NCBI RefSeq assembly: GCF_001455205.1
Contig: NZ_CP013341.1
Coordinates: forward strand, 1,612,001-1,676,000
Direction: 5' to 3'
DNA length: 64,000 nucleotides
Source of the DNA: Nitrosomonas ureae
GTDB lineage: Bacteria; Pseudomonadota; Gammaproteobacteria; Burkholderiales; Nitrosomonadaceae
Below the pieces are notes generated by a model. The model ran no database searches, had not been told where the DNA came from, and saw nothing but the letters and a program-made list of their open reading frames with translations. Of this stretch, positions 1-9,707 are shown piece after piece. Position numbers and translations under genes: made by a program. Each line of letters starts with the position of its first letter. The first letter of the stretch is position 1.

Positions 1-1
1 G

Positions 2-493
2 GACGTGCTGATTAACAATGCTTCAAGTTTTTTTCCGACACTGCTTTCTCAATGCTCATTGGAAGATTGGAACGATCTTGTTGGCAGCAATCTTCAAGCA
101 CCCCTTTTTCTGACCCAAGCAGTAGCGCCATATCTTAAAGAGCAGAGGGGATGTATCGTGAATATTGTAGATATTCATACCGAGCGGCCGCTGAAGAATT
201 ATGTGATTTATAATGCCGCCAAAGGCGGATTGTTAGCGCTGACCAAATCCCTGGCGGTGGAGATGGCGCCCGATGTTCGTGTCAATGGAGTTTCTCCGGG
301 CCCCATCTTATGGCCCCAAGATGGTATCTGGGAGGATGAAGCAACGCGTCAGCAGATAATCGCCAGTACCTTGCTCAAGCGCTGTGGTGAACCGAATGAT
401 ATTGCTAAAACCGTGCAATTTTTAATTGCTGATGCGCCTTATATTACAGGACAAATTATTGCAGTGGATGGCGGGCGCAGTATTCATTTATAG
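2..493 (+). CDS. Short-chain dehydrogenase/reductase, pteridine-reductase-like (5' truncated)
   Basis: The reading frame is open from the left edge, so the N-terminus with the Rossmann nucleotide-binding glycine motif is outside the window. The visible part starts at the NNAS motif (first codons D-V-L-I-N-N-A-S), typical of classical SDR enzymes. It continues with the Y-x3-K active-site signature (YNAAK) and a C-terminal G-Q-I-I-A-V-D-G-G segment. The NNAS start and the RVNGVSPGPILWP stretch resemble pteridine reductase / FolM-like members, which reduce dihydrobiopterin or dihydrofolate with NADPH, but the substrate cannot be fixed from half a protein. The family assignment is firm; the pteridine-reductase call is an inference. 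Confidence 0.85.
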   Translation, partial: DVLINNASSFFPTLLSQCSLEDWNDLVGSNLQAPLFLTQAVAPYLKEQRGCIVNIVDIHTERPLKNYVIYNAAKGGLLALTKSLAVEMAPDVRVNGVSPGPILWPQDGIWEDEATRQQIIASTLLKRCGEPNDIAKTVQFLIADAPYITGQIIAVDGGRSIHL

Positions 494-827
494 TTCATGA
501 AATGAGATGGATACCATAGAAGTATTTCTATCACCGTAGTTGATTTTTCTCTCGACATCAAACAATTTTAAGGAATTATTTCAAATATTATATAGATAAT
601 AACAGTTACCATGGTTACGATAAGAAATTGATTATTGATAGTTATATATTTATGTGGTTTTGGTTGTTTGATCCACTACGATAGTTTTAGCGGGCTATGT
701 CATTCCGGCATTGAGACTATTGTATAATTCCGTTCCAACAATTCTTAGCTTAGAGCGGCTTGCCTGATTTCAGTAGCAGTAGAAAATTACGCGTCATGCA
801 ATTATCCCAATTATTTGCTTTGCCACA
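494..827. other. Intergenic region upstream of ubiC
   Basis: An AT-rich 334-bp stretch without a supported gene. A TATAAT hexamer at 723-728 could be the -10 box for the ubiCAD genes, but I see no good -35 box at the right spacing. Nothing else is recognised. Confidence 0.5.
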
Positions 828-1370
828 ATGAATAAAGTCCATCCATTGGCATGGCGTGCTGCACTGACATGTATTTCATACCATCACCGTGTCTGGTTGC
901 AGGACCGGGGATCCTTGACGCGCCGTATCCAGGATCGTTGCGTGAAGTTTTGTGTCAAGCGTGTTTTTCAATCACTCAGCAGAATTTATGAGGATGAGCA
1001 AAGAATGATGGGATTGCGCGCGAGTGAGTTGGCGATGGTGCGGGAAGTGTATCTCTATTGTGACTCCACGCCTGTAGTGTTTGCGCATTCGGTGGTAGCG
1101 CATAAAGACTTGCGAGGTGCGTGGCGAGGATTAAGTGGCTTGGGTAATAAATCTTTAGGGACGGTGTTATTTACCAACCCAAGAATCAAGCGCACACCAC
1201 TGGAATTTAAAAAAATAAGCCGTGGCCATTTTTTGTATGATCGGGCTTGCGCATGTTTGCCAGAAAAACCCCATTATCTATGGGCTCGGCGTTCTTTATT
1301 TACGTTGCACGAGCAATCGATTTTAGTAACGGAGGTATTTTTGCCAGCAATTTTGGATTTACCCTTGTGA
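828..1370 (+). CDS. ubiC: Chorismate--pyruvate lyase UbiC
   Basis: Converts chorismate to 4-hydroxybenzoate and pyruvate, the first committed step of ubiquinone synthesis in the cytoplasm. The 180-residue product is close to the usual UbiC size (about 165-180). It has the family landmarks: the WLQDRGSLT segment near residue 24, the REVYLYCDSTPVVFAHSVV strand in the middle, the L-G-x-x-S-L-G-x-x-L-F stretch, and the C-terminal ARRSLF...VTEVFLP block carrying the conserved Glu. It is the first gene of a ubiC-ubiA-ubiD cluster. Its TGA overlaps the GTG start of ubiA by four bases, which suggests translational coupling. Confidence 0.93.
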   Translation: MNKVHPLAWRAALTCISYHHRVWLQDRGSLTRRIQDRCVKFCVKRVFQSLSRIYEDEQRMMGLRASELAMVREVYLYCDSTPVVFAHSVVAHKDLRGAWRGLSGLGNKSLGTVLFTNPRIKRTPLEFKKISRGHFLYDRACACLPEKPHYLWARRSLFTLHEQSILVTEVFLPAILDLPL

Positions 1371-2236
1371 ATATTGCTGATCGAATTAAAACTTATTCAC
1401 AATTGATGCGGCTGGACAAGCCGATTGGAATTTTGCTCTTGTTGTGGCCGATGCTTTGGGGGCTGTGGTTTGCGGCAAAGGGATTACCCGATGGGCATAT
1501 TTTGCTTATTTTTGTTTTGGGCACCGTGCTGATGCGCTCGGCGGGCTGTGTTATCAATGATTTTGCCGATCGCGAAATTGATCCTTATGTCGAGCGCACT
1601 AAGAATCGACCGATGGCGGCGGGCCGGGTCAGTTCCAAAGAAGCCTTGCTGCTGGCGGCGGGATTGAGTATGGGAGCGTTCTTGCTAATCTTGCCATTAA
1701 ATCAATTGACTATTCTCCTATCCGTGCCGGCTCTTTTCTTGGCAGGGACGTATCCTTTTACTAAACGTTTTTTTGCAATGCCGCAAGCTTATCTGGGAAT
1801 CGCATTCAGTTTTGGCATTCCGATGGCTTTTGCTGCGCAAACGAATAGCTTGCCAATGATTACCGGAATCTTAATGCTGGCCAATTTGTTTTGGGTCATA
1901 GCTTATGACACTGCATATGCCATGGTCGATAAGCCGGATGATTTGAAAATTGGAATCAAGACTTCGGCGATTACTTTGGGTGAGTTCGATGTATTGGGTG
2001 TGATGATATGTCATGTTTGTTTTATTGTGGTTATGGTTGTAATCGGTCAGTGGCAGCAGATGAATTTGGCCTATTACGCCGGGCTAGTGGTGGCAGCGGG
2101 GTTGATCGCATACCAATACACGTTAATTCGTAACCGTGAGCGAGCGTTGTGTTTTAAAGCATTTTTGCATAATAACTGGGTAGGCTTGGTGGTGTTTGTT
2201 GGCATCGCGCTCGACTTCCTGATTTTTCAGCATTAA
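1367..2236 (+). CDS. ubiA: 4-hydroxybenzoate polyprenyltransferase UbiA
   Basis: Attaches the polyprenyl tail to 4-hydroxybenzoate in the inner membrane. I place the start at GTG 1367, overlapping the ubiC stop; this gives 289 residues, the normal UbiA size. The frame is open further upstream, but that part lies inside ubiC. Both Mg2+-diphosphate motifs are present: N-D-F-A-D-R-E-I-D at about residues 64-72, and Y-D-T-x-Y-A-x-x-D-K-P-D-D in the second half. Eight or nine hydrophobic membrane segments can be counted. The ubiD gene follows after nine bases, so the three ubiquinone genes are probably one transcript. Confidence 0.95.
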   Translation: MNIADRIKTYSQLMRLDKPIGILLLLWPMLWGLWFAAKGLPDGHILLIFVLGTVLMRSAGCVINDFADREIDPYVERTKNRPMAAGRVSSKEALLLAAGLSMGAFLLILPLNQLTILLSVPALFLAGTYPFTKRFFAMPQAYLGIAFSFGIPMAFAAQTNSLPMITGILMLANLFWVIAYDTAYAMVDKPDDLKIGIKTSAITLGEFDVLGVMICHVCFIVVMVVIGQWQQMNLAYYAGLVVAAGLIAYQYTLIRNRERALCFKAFLHNNWVGLVVFVGIALDFLIFQH

Positions 2237-2245
2237 GGATTTCTT

Positions 2246-3709
2246 ATGCGATATAAAGATTTGCGCGATTTTTTGGGACAGCTGGAAGTAATGGGTGAAC
2301 TGAAGCGTGTTCAAACAGAAATTGATCCCGTGTTGGAGATGACGGAAATCTGTGATCGTATCCTTAAAAAACAGGGGCCGGCAATCCTCTTTGAACGTCC
2401 AAAAGGATATGACATACCGGTACTGGGAAATTTGTTCGGTACACCAAAACGGGTTGCACTCGGGATGGGGCAGGAATCAGTCGAAGCGTTGCGCGAAGTC
2501 GGTAAGTTATTAGCCTATCTGAAAGAACCTGATCCGCCGAAAGGATTGAAGGATGCTTGGGATAAATTGCCAGTACTGAAACAAGTGCTGAATATGGCGC
2601 CCAAAGAATTAAGCAGTGCGCCGTGTCAGGAAGTGGTGTGGGAGGGGAATGATGTCGATCTAAGCCGAATACCGATTCAAACGTGCTGGCCGGGGGATGT
2701 TGCGCCATTGATCACCTGGGGTCTGACGGTAACACGAGGGCCGCACAAAACGCGTCAGAATCTGGGTATTTACCGCCAGCAGGTGATTGGTCCCAATAAA
2801 GTTATCATGCGCTGGTTAGCACATCGGGGTGGGGCACTGGATTTTCGTGAATTCAACCTGCTATATCCCGACAAGCCTTATCCTTTGGCAGTGGCGTTGG
2901 GCGCTGATCCAGCGACTATCCTGGGTGCGGTGACCCCGGTGCCTGATACCTTAAGCGAATACCAATTTGCCGGTTTGTTGCGTGGTGCCAAAACGGAAGT
3001 GGTGAAATGTATCGGCAATACCCTGCAAGTACCGGCAAGCGCAGAAATCGTGCTGGAAGGCGCTATCCATCCTGGAGAAACTGCGCTGGAAGGGCCTTAC
3101 GGCGACCATACCGGTTATTACAATGAACAGGAAACTTTTCCGGTATTTACGATCGATCGCATTACGATGCGACGCAATCCGATTTATCATTCCACTTATA
3201 CCGGAAAACCGCCCGATGAACCGGCGATTCTCGGTGTGGCGTTGAATGAAGTGTTCGTACCGTTGCTGCAAAAGCAATTTCCGGAAATCACTGATTTTTA
3301 CCTGCCGCCTGAAGGATGCTCATATCGTATGGCGGTAGTCAGTATGAAAAAGCAATATGCAGGGCATAGCAAGCGCGTGATGTTCGGTATCTGGAGTTTT
3401 TTACGTCAATTTATGTATACCAAATTCATTATTGTCACCGACGAAGATATTAATGTGCGCGACTGGAAAGAAGTGATATGGGCGATTACTACCCGGGTTG
3501 ATCCGGTACGCGATACTTTGCTGGTTGAAAATACACCGATTGATTATCTGGATTTTGCCAGCCCGATCTCGGGGTTGGGTGGCAAGATGGGGCTGGATGC
3601 GACGAATAAATTTCCAGGTGAAACAAATCGGGAGTGGGGAACGCCGATTGTGATGGATGCGGCGATCAAGCAACGAATTGATGCAATCTGGAGTGATTTG
3701 GAGATTTAA
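2246..3709 (+). CDS. ubiD: 4-hydroxy-3-polyprenylbenzoate decarboxylase UbiD
   Basis: Removes the carboxyl group of the prenylated 4-hydroxybenzoate intermediate in ubiquinone synthesis, using prenylated FMN made by UbiX. UbiX is not in the window. The product is 487 residues, matching the family (E. coli UbiD is about 497). Family blocks include MRYKDLRDFL at the start, the central R-Q-N-L-G-I-Y-R prFMN/metal region, the EGPYGDHTGYY segment and the C-terminal GGKMGLDATNK block. It lies directly behind ubiA with a short gap and no separate promoter visible. Confidence 0.96.
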   Translation: MRYKDLRDFLGQLEVMGELKRVQTEIDPVLEMTEICDRILKKQGPAILFERPKGYDIPVLGNLFGTPKRVALGMGQESVEALREVGKLLAYLKEPDPPKGLKDAWDKLPVLKQVLNMAPKELSSAPCQEVVWEGNDVDLSRIPIQTCWPGDVAPLITWGLTVTRGPHKTRQNLGIYRQQVIGPNKVIMRWLAHRGGALDFREFNLLYPDKPYPLAVALGADPATILGAVTPVPDTLSEYQFAGLLRGAKTEVVKCIGNTLQVPASAEIVLEGAIHPGETALEGPYGDHTGYYNEQETFPVFTIDRITMRRNPIYHSTYTGKPPDEPAILGVALNEVFVPLLQKQFPEITDFYLPPEGCSYRMAVVSMKKQYAGHSKRVMFGIWSFLRQFMYTKFIIVTDEDINVRDWKEVIWAITTRVDPVRDTLLVENTPIDYLDFASPISGLGGKMGLDATNKFPGETNREWGTPIVMDAAIKQRIDAIWSDLEI

Positions 3710-3715
3710 TTTTGC

Positions 3716-4057
3716 GTGAGATTTGGCAAACCGTTTTTTTTATTGATTATCAGCAATGTCTTTATGACATTTGCCTGGTATGCCCATTTAAAAGAACTCA
3801 ATCACAAACCGTGGATAATTGCCGCATTGATCAGTTGGGGCATTGCATTTTTTGAATATATGTTGCAAGTTCCTGCTAACCGGATCGGATATACCGTGTT
3901 GTCAGTCGCACAACTTAAAATACTCCAGGAAGTAATCACACTAACGGTTTTTGTGCCTTTTGCGTTACTGTATTTGAAAGAGCCGCTAAAGCTGGATTAT
4001 TTGTGGGCTGCGTTGTGCATGATGGGAGCGGTTTATTTTATGTTTCGCGCGCGATAA
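3716..4057 (+). CDS. DUF486 (DMT-like) small membrane protein
   Basis: A 113-residue protein made of four hydrophobic helices with the DUF486 pattern (F-M-T-F-A-W-Y-x-H-L-K near the start, F-E-Y-x-L-Q-V-P-A-N-R-I-G in the middle). DUF486 proteins resemble half-size drug/metabolite transporters, but no substrate is established. It uses a GTG start six bases after ubiD and so probably sits on the same transcript. A role in ubiquinone synthesis would be a guess. Confidence 0.85.
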   Translation: MRFGKPFFLLIISNVFMTFAWYAHLKELNHKPWIIAALISWGIAFFEYMLQVPANRIGYTVLSVAQLKILQEVITLTVFVPFALLYLKEPLKLDYLWAALCMMGAVYFMFRAR

Positions 4058-4248
4058 ATAATTATAATTTTGCTATCTTGCTGAATTATAATTCTGTTTT
4101 TTGATAGATTGCCTGTTAAAAGAGATAGTACAATAGCTAGTAATTTGAATAGTCATATTGAGGTTATCCGGGTGTATGAATCAAAACAAAAGAAAAAGTG
4201 CGCAATTGAATCAATTTCACCGGGATTTTCTAAACTAGCAGTAAAATA

Positions 4249-6465
4249 ATGAAACAAATTATCCGAAGCATTTTCTTTCTCATTTTGCTTGGCTTGCCGC
4301 TGACCTGCTGGAGCAATGAATCATCTCCCGTCAAACTGGAAAGCGAGCAAAAATCAATCATAAAACCGCAGAAAAAACCGGTACTGATTGAGGCTGACAG
4401 GATTACTGGTTATTACAAGCAGGAAATCGAAGCGGTTGGAGATGCGGTGTTACATCATGGCGATAATGTTCTCACTGCGGATCGGATGAAATATTATCAG
4501 CAAACGGAAGATGCAGAGGTTGAAGGTAGTGTTCGTTTGGAACGACCCAACGATGTCCTGCAAGGGCAACGGCTTGAAATTAACCTTAAAACCGAAGTAG
4601 GTCAGTTAACCGAGCCGCGTTATTCGATGAAAGAAGGCAAGGGGCGCGGTGCAGGCGATATCTTGTTGTTCGAAGGTAAAGATAATTACCGGATTAAAGA
4701 TACCAACTATACTGCTTGCCCGGAAGGAAATCATGATTGGTATTTGCGTGCCAAGGAATTGGAAATTGATAACAAAAAAGAAGTGGGCACTGCACGTCAT
4801 GTCAGTGTCGTGTTTAAAGATGTTCCGCTTTTATATTCACCCTGGCTGGATTTTTCCTATAGCGGTAAACGTAAGTCCGGGTTACTGACTCCTGTTGCGG
4901 GGTATAACGTTAGAACCGGTTTTGATGTAGGTTTGCCGGTTTATCTGAATATTGCCCCCAATATTGATGCCACGATAACACCACGGATTATGACTGAGCG
5001 CGGTTTCTTGCTGAGTAATGAGTTTCGGTATATCGGTAATAACAATATGAACGGCCATCTGCAGCTTGATATCTTGCCGCATGATATTGTTAGAAATCAA
5101 ACCCGCTGGGGTATTTTATTTACGCACACGCAAAATCTTGGGAAAGGGTGGCAGGGCTTTATGAATTACAACCAAGTATCGGATGATCGTTATTTTCGTG
5201 AGCTAACACCCAATCTGGCGCAAACCAGTTTGGTCAACTTGTCGCAACAGGGAGGGGTGAATTATAACGGTAGGTTGGGAACAGACGGTGTATTGAATTT
5301 CACCGGATTTGCGCAACGTTTTCAGACTATTCAGGAACCCTTTGCATTAATTGTGTCACCTTATGAAAGATTGCCGCATTTTGCTGTGAATGCGGCCAAA
5401 TATAATGTGGGTGGGAAACTGGATTTTGAACTGCAGAGTAGTTGGACGAATTTTTATCATCCGACGCTTGTGGACGGAAATCGGACTATTTTTTATCCCA
5501 GCGTCAGTGCGCCATTACGCAATGAATATGGCTATATTACCCCCAAATTCGGCTTGCATTACACGCATTATAATCTGGCGGCCCCGGTCGATACCAAGGG
5601 GGAAAACGTGGATCGCACGGTTCCCATTGTAAGTCTGGATAGTGGAATTGCATTTGATCGTCAATTGAATTTGGGTGATAGGAATATTATTCAGACGCTT
5701 GAGCCACGTTTGTTTTATGTTTATGCACCCTATCGTAATCAGGATTATTTGCCGAATTTCGATTCGGCAGTCAATGACTTCAGCTTTGCGCAGATGCTGA
5801 CCGAAAACAAGTTCAGTGGCGGTGACCGTATTAACGATGCCAATCGTGCGGTAGCGGCCCTTACATCCCGTTTCGTTGATAAGGATACAGGCATCGAATT
5901 TTTGCGATTGGCTGTCGGTCAGATGGTGAATTTCACTGACCCCAGAATTCAGTTGCCGTTGCCGCAGGTGACCAGCGGAAGATCGGATTTTATTGCTGCC
6001 ATCTCAGGTCGTTTAACCCAGGAAATCAGCACCGATTCGAATGTTCAGATCGATCAATCCAAAGGGGTGATTGAAAAAATCCGCAGTGGTATCAGTTATC
6101 AACCGGAACCTGGAAAGGTCCTAAACTTTGGTTATCGCTTTACACGTGATGTACGTGAACAAGTCGACACATCCATTGAACAAGTCGACACGTCGATGCA
6201 GTGGCCTATTTATGGGAATTTGCGTGGTGTTACGCGGGTAAATTATTCATTAAACGACGATAAAATTCTGGCAGGTCTGGCAGGACTTGAATACAACTCT
6301 TGTTGCTGGGCTTTAAGGGTAGTATTGCAACGATTGACGACAGCAACACAGACAACAACAACAGCATTTTTTTTGCAACTGGAGCTCAAAGGATTGATGG
6401 GGCTAGGTAACAACCCGCTGCAAGTATTGCAGCAGACGATTCCTGGATATACCAGCGTTCATTAA
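4249..6465 (+). CDS. lptD: LPS-assembly protein LptD (OstA/Imp)
   Basis: Outer-membrane beta-barrel that, with lipoprotein LptE, inserts lipopolysaccharide into the outer leaflet. The 738-residue product has a signal peptide (hydrophobic residues 5-20), an N-terminal OstA/jellyroll domain (about 40-180) and a large barrel domain. The conserved Y-T-A-C-P site is at Cys157 and the adjacent N-S-C-C-W pair is at Cys685-686; in E. coli these form inter-domain disulfides. The usual fourth Cys just after the signal peptide is not evident: Cys20 seems to lie within or at the edge of the signal. A 21-bp direct duplication at 6157-6198 repeats E-Q-V-D-T-S in a barrel segment. First gene of lptD-surA-pdxA-ksgA. 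Confidence 0.95.
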   Translation: MKQIIRSIFFLILLGLPLTCWSNESSPVKLESEQKSIIKPQKKPVLIEADRITGYYKQEIEAVGDAVLHHGDNVLTADRMKYYQQTEDAEVEGSVRLERPNDVLQGQRLEINLKTEVGQLTEPRYSMKEGKGRGAGDILLFEGKDNYRIKDTNYTACPEGNHDWYLRAKELEIDNKKEVGTARHVSVVFKDVPLLYSPWLDFSYSGKRKSGLLTPVAGYNVRTGFDVGLPVYLNIAPNIDATITPRIMTERGFLLSNEFRYIGNNNMNGHLQLDILPHDIVRNQTRWGILFTHTQNLGKGWQGFMNYNQVSDDRYFRELTPNLAQTSLVNLSQQGGVNYNGRLGTDGVLNFTGFAQRFQTIQEPFALIVSPYERLPHFAVNAAKYNVGGKLDFELQSSWTNFYHPTLVDGNRTIFYPSVSAPLRNEYGYITPKFGLHYTHYNLAAPVDTKGENVDRTVPIVSLDSGIAFDRQLNLGDRNIIQTLEPRLFYVYAPYRNQDYLPNFDSAVNDFSFAQMLTENKFSGGDRINDANRAVAALTSRFVDKDTGIEFLRLAVGQMVNFTDPRIQLPLPQVTSGRSDFIAAISGRLTQEISTDSNVQIDQSKGVIEKIRSGISYQPEPGKVLNFGYRFTRDVREQVDTSIEQVDTSMQWPIYGNLRGVTRVNYSLNDDKILAGLAGLEYNSCCWALRVVLQRLTTATQTTTTAFFLQLELKGLMGLGNNPLQVLQQTIPGYTSVH

Positions 6466-6510
6466 TTATATTGGTTTTGCATTATTGTATTCATCACGTA
6501 TCATCATTCT

Positions 6511-7836
6511 ATGCATCAAAAAAACGATTTTTGGATTTTTCTGATACTGACCATTATCCTCATACCAGCTCAAATTACCGCACAAGAATTGGCGTTTGTT
6601 CCGGAAGCTAAGCCGATTAATCACATAGTCGCTGTTGTGAATGAAGACGTGATTACCCGCCATGAACTTGATGAGGCAATAAAAACAGCTATCAGCCGAA
6701 TGCAGCAACAAGGAATGCAAATACCGGATCAGCATATTTTGGAAGAACAGGTACTGGAGTCTGTTATTACCAAACGCATACAGATCCAACATGCACAGGA
6801 AGTCGGTTTGTCCGTTGCTGAACCTGAATTGGATGAAACTATTAACCGCATTGCCCTAGATAATCAATTAACTTTGCCTGAATTTCATACTGTGCTGGAG
6901 AATGACGGCATCAGCTATAACAAGTTTCGCGAAGAAATTCGGGAAGAAATGATTATCGCACGACTTAAAGAACGGGAGGTTAAACATCAGGTCAATGTTA
7001 CAGAAGGAGAAGTGGATAATTTTTTGCAGACTCAGGAAGCATCGGCTGTGGGTGATGATGAGTATCGTCTCGCTCATATTATGATCCTGGTACCGGAAAA
7101 CATGACCGCAGATCAGATCCAGCAAAGAGCCGAACGTGCTGAAATGGCTTTGACCAGATTGAGAGAAGGTGTTGAATTTTCACAGATAGTTTCTGAATTT
7201 TCTGATGCGGCAGATGCAAAAAATGGCGGTATCATCGAATGGCGCCCAATTTCTCAAATGGGACCGGCTTTTGCTCAAATACTGGAAGTGCTTCAGCCAG
7301 GTGATATCACATCAATCGTGCAAAGCCCGAATGGTTTTCATATCTTTAAATTACTGGGTAGGCGTGCTCAGGAAACGCCGACGGTCATTATTGACCAAAC
7401 TCATGCACGTCATATATTAATAAAGATCAATGAATTGACTTCTGAGAACGATGGGAAGCTAAAAATTCTTGCGCTTAAAGATCGATTGGATCGAGGGGAA
7501 AGTTTTGAAGAGGTTGCCAAGCTCTACTCTGAAGATGCCAGTGCATCATCCGGTGGCGATTTGGGCTGGCTTTCACCCGGGGATACCGTGCCGGATTTCG
7601 AGCGGGTGATGAATGCGCTGTTACCCGGTGAAATCAGTGATCCGGTAAGATCTCAATTTGGCTGGCATTTAATTCAAGTTATGGAGCGTCGTACTCAGGA
7701 TATCAGTCTTGACCGACGCAGACAATCAGCGCGACAAGCGATAAGGACTCGCAAGGCCGATGTGGTTATTCAGGATTGGTTACAGCAATTGCGTGATCAA
7801 GCCTATATCGAATATCGTCTGGATCAGGAATTATGA
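6511..7836 (+). CDS. surA: Periplasmic chaperone / peptidyl-prolyl isomerase SurA
   Basis: Periplasmic chaperone that escorts unfolded outer-membrane proteins, including LptD, to the BAM machinery. The 441-residue product starts with a signal peptide (hydrophobic residues 8-24). It continues with the SurA N-terminal chaperone domain (about 35-170, with N-E-D-V-I-T-R-x-E-L) and two parvulin domains (about 180-280 and 295-390), each with the E-Y-R-L-A-H-I / T-H-A-R-H-I-L-I type start and a G-G-x-x-x-W core. It lies 45 bases behind lptD, and its stop overlaps the pdxA start by four bases. Confidence 0.95.
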   Translation: MHQKNDFWIFLILTIILIPAQITAQELAFVPEAKPINHIVAVVNEDVITRHELDEAIKTAISRMQQQGMQIPDQHILEEQVLESVITKRIQIQHAQEVGLSVAEPELDETINRIALDNQLTLPEFHTVLENDGISYNKFREEIREEMIIARLKEREVKHQVNVTEGEVDNFLQTQEASAVGDDEYRLAHIMILVPENMTADQIQQRAERAEMALTRLREGVEFSQIVSEFSDAADAKNGGIIEWRPISQMGPAFAQILEVLQPGDITSIVQSPNGFHIFKLLGRRAQETPTVIIDQTHARHILIKINELTSENDGKLKILALKDRLDRGESFEEVAKLYSEDASASSGGDLGWLSPGDTVPDFERVMNALLPGEISDPVRSQFGWHLIQVMERRTQDISLDRRRQSARQAIRTRKADVVIQDWLQQLRDQAYIEYRLDQEL

Positions 7837-8843
7837 ATCAAAAATTCATTCCGGCATTGGCACTTACTGCAGGAGAACCGGCAGGAATCGGTCCCGATTT
7901 ATGCGTACAGATCGCACAACAATCATTGTCATGCAAGCTGGTGGTGATTGCAGATGGCGACGTATTGCTGCAACGTGCGAAACAACTTGGACTTCCTTTA
8001 AATCTGATCGAGGTTTCTGCGATTTCTCCGGCTCAGCATACTGCGGGAAGTTTGCAGATTTTGCACATTCCTACTGCGGAACCGGTAGTACCAGGGAGGC
8101 TTAATCCGGCAAATGCACGATATGTTTTGGCCACATTGGATCGCGCTGTTGAAGCGTGTAAATCAGAACAATTTAACGGCACGGTGACTGCACCGGTGCA
8201 TAAGGGAGTGATTAATGATGCCGGTTTTTCTTTTACCGGCCATACAGAGTACTTGTCGGAATTGATGCATAGCCCGGTTGTCATGATGCTAGTGGGTGGA
8301 AACATGCGTGTCGCTCTCGCGACAACTCATTTGCCACTCAAGGATGTGGCAAAGGCGATTACTGCAGACAGCATTGAATGTAAATTGCGTATTCTTCAGC
8401 GTGATTTAATCACCCGTTTCATGCTCGATAAACCACGTATCGCGGTCGCGGGACTTAATCCGCATGCGGGCGAATCCGGTCATCTGGGACGCGAAGAAAT
8501 TGATATCATTATTCCCACTTTGAATAAACTACGGGCTGAAGGCATGCAGTTAGCCGGGCCTATTCCGGCGGATACGTTATTTAGTCCTGCACAACTTAAA
8601 CAATATGATTGCATCTTCACCATGTACCACGATCAGGGGTTGCCTGTTTTGAAGCACGCGAGTTTTGGCGGTGGCGTAAATATCACATTAGGATTGCCGA
8701 TTATTCGAACTTCAGTTGATCATGGCACGGCTCTGGAATTGGCTGCAACCGGGAAGGCAAATGCCGGAAGTCTATTGACAGCCATTGACATGGCTGCTCA
8801 ACTGGCCGGTAACCAAGTATCCTTTTATAGTCATGCGACATAA
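7833..8843 (+). CDS. pdxA: 4-hydroxythreonine-4-phosphate dehydrogenase PdxA
   Basis: NAD-dependent oxidation and decarboxylation step of the DXP-dependent pyridoxal phosphate pathway. At 336 residues it is of normal length. The divalent-metal ligands are visible in the T-G-H-T-E-Y-L-S-E-L block, in G-L-N-P-H-A-G-E and in M-Y-H-D-Q-G-L-P. The start overlaps the surA stop (ATGA) and the end overlaps ksgA by 11 bases, so the operon is tightly coupled. Confidence 0.96.
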   Translation: MNQKFIPALALTAGEPAGIGPDLCVQIAQQSLSCKLVVIADGDVLLQRAKQLGLPLNLIEVSAISPAQHTAGSLQILHIPTAEPVVPGRLNPANARYVLATLDRAVEACKSEQFNGTVTAPVHKGVINDAGFSFTGHTEYLSELMHSPVVMMLVGGNMRVALATTHLPLKDVAKAITADSIECKLRILQRDLITRFMLDKPRIAVAGLNPHAGESGHLGREEIDIIIPTLNKLRAEGMQLAGPIPADTLFSPAQLKQYDCIFTMYHDQGLPVLKHASFGGGVNITLGLPIIRTSVDHGTALELAATGKANAGSLLTAIDMAAQLAGNQVSFYSHAT

Positions 8844-9597
8844 TCCCCGTAAGCGTTTCGGTCAGAATTTTCTTTTTGATCAATACATTATTAATAAAAT
8901 TATAACGGAATTTTATCCGCGGAAAGATGATCGCATCATTGAAATAGGACCGGGCTTGGGGGCGTTAACGCGGCCTCTACTGCAAGTGATTGATCATTTG
9001 CATGTGGTGGAGATCGATCGTGACATTGTCGATAAATTGAAGATCGAGTTCTCGCATGAAAATATGACCATTCATGCGGCTGATGCATTGCAGTTTGATT
9101 TTTCTGCTCTTGGCAATCAACTGCGAATTATCGGTAATTTACCTTATAACATTTCTACACCGTTACTGTTTCACCTGAGCCAGTTTTCTGAGCATATTCT
9201 GGATATGCACTTCATGTTGCAGAAGGAGGTGGTCGAGCGCATGGTAGGTGTGCCGGGGACATCCGATTACGGGCGGCTTTCCATCATGTTGCAGTACCGC
9301 TTCGACATGGAATATGTATTTGACGTCCCAGCAGAATCTTTTCGTCCGCAACCGAAGGTCGAATCAGCTATAGTGCGCATGATTCCCCGGCCGGTACCAT
9401 TGTTGATGGCTATTGATGAAACATTATTCTCACAAATTGTATTAACAGCATTTTCGCAGCGCCGTAAAACCTTGCGTAATGCATTGCAACAATATTTAAC
9501 TGTGGAGGATTTTAGCGCGCTGGATATTGATTCTGGGTTACGTGCGGAAAATTTATCAGTGGAAAAATTTGTTGCAATCACCAATTTTTTAACCTGA
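8833..9597 (+). CDS. ksgA: 16S rRNA (adenine1518/1519-N6,N6)-dimethyltransferase KsgA/RsmA
   Basis: Dimethylates two adjacent adenines in helix 45 of 16S rRNA late in 30S subunit assembly. I chose ATG 8833 (MRHNPRKRFGQNFLFD); the frame extends upstream but only inside pdxA. The 254-residue product has the N-terminal R-K-R-F-G-Q-N-F-L signature, the SAM-binding E-I-G-P-G-L-G-A-L-T motif near residue 37 and the catalytic N-L-P-Y-N-I-S motif near residue 103. Last gene of the lptD operon. Confidence 0.96.
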   Translation: MRHNPRKRFGQNFLFDQYIINKIITEFYPRKDDRIIEIGPGLGALTRPLLQVIDHLHVVEIDRDIVDKLKIEFSHENMTIHAADALQFDFSALGNQLRIIGNLPYNISTPLLFHLSQFSEHILDMHFMLQKEVVERMVGVPGTSDYGRLSIMLQYRFDMEYVFDVPAESFRPQPKVESAIVRMIPRPVPLLMAIDETLFSQIVLTAFSQRRKTLRNALQQYLTVEDFSALDIDSGLRAENLSVEKFVAITNFLT

Positions 9598-9707
9598 TTA
9601 TTCCAGCCGCCAGGATTATTTTGTTATTCTAGTAACAACAGGATTTTGCAAAAATGAATTAAGAAAGCTTGTTGTGATATGACGATACTAACTTCTGGAG
9701 AGAGTAA

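Noticed and set aside
1247..1366. Longer N-terminus for UbiA
   Set aside because: The extra 40 residues lie wholly within ubiC; GTG 1367 gives the normal family length and a four-base overlap.
4101..4134. Promoter for lptD (TTGATA ... TACAAT)
   Set aside because: The spacing of about 22 bases is too long for a sigma-70 promoter.
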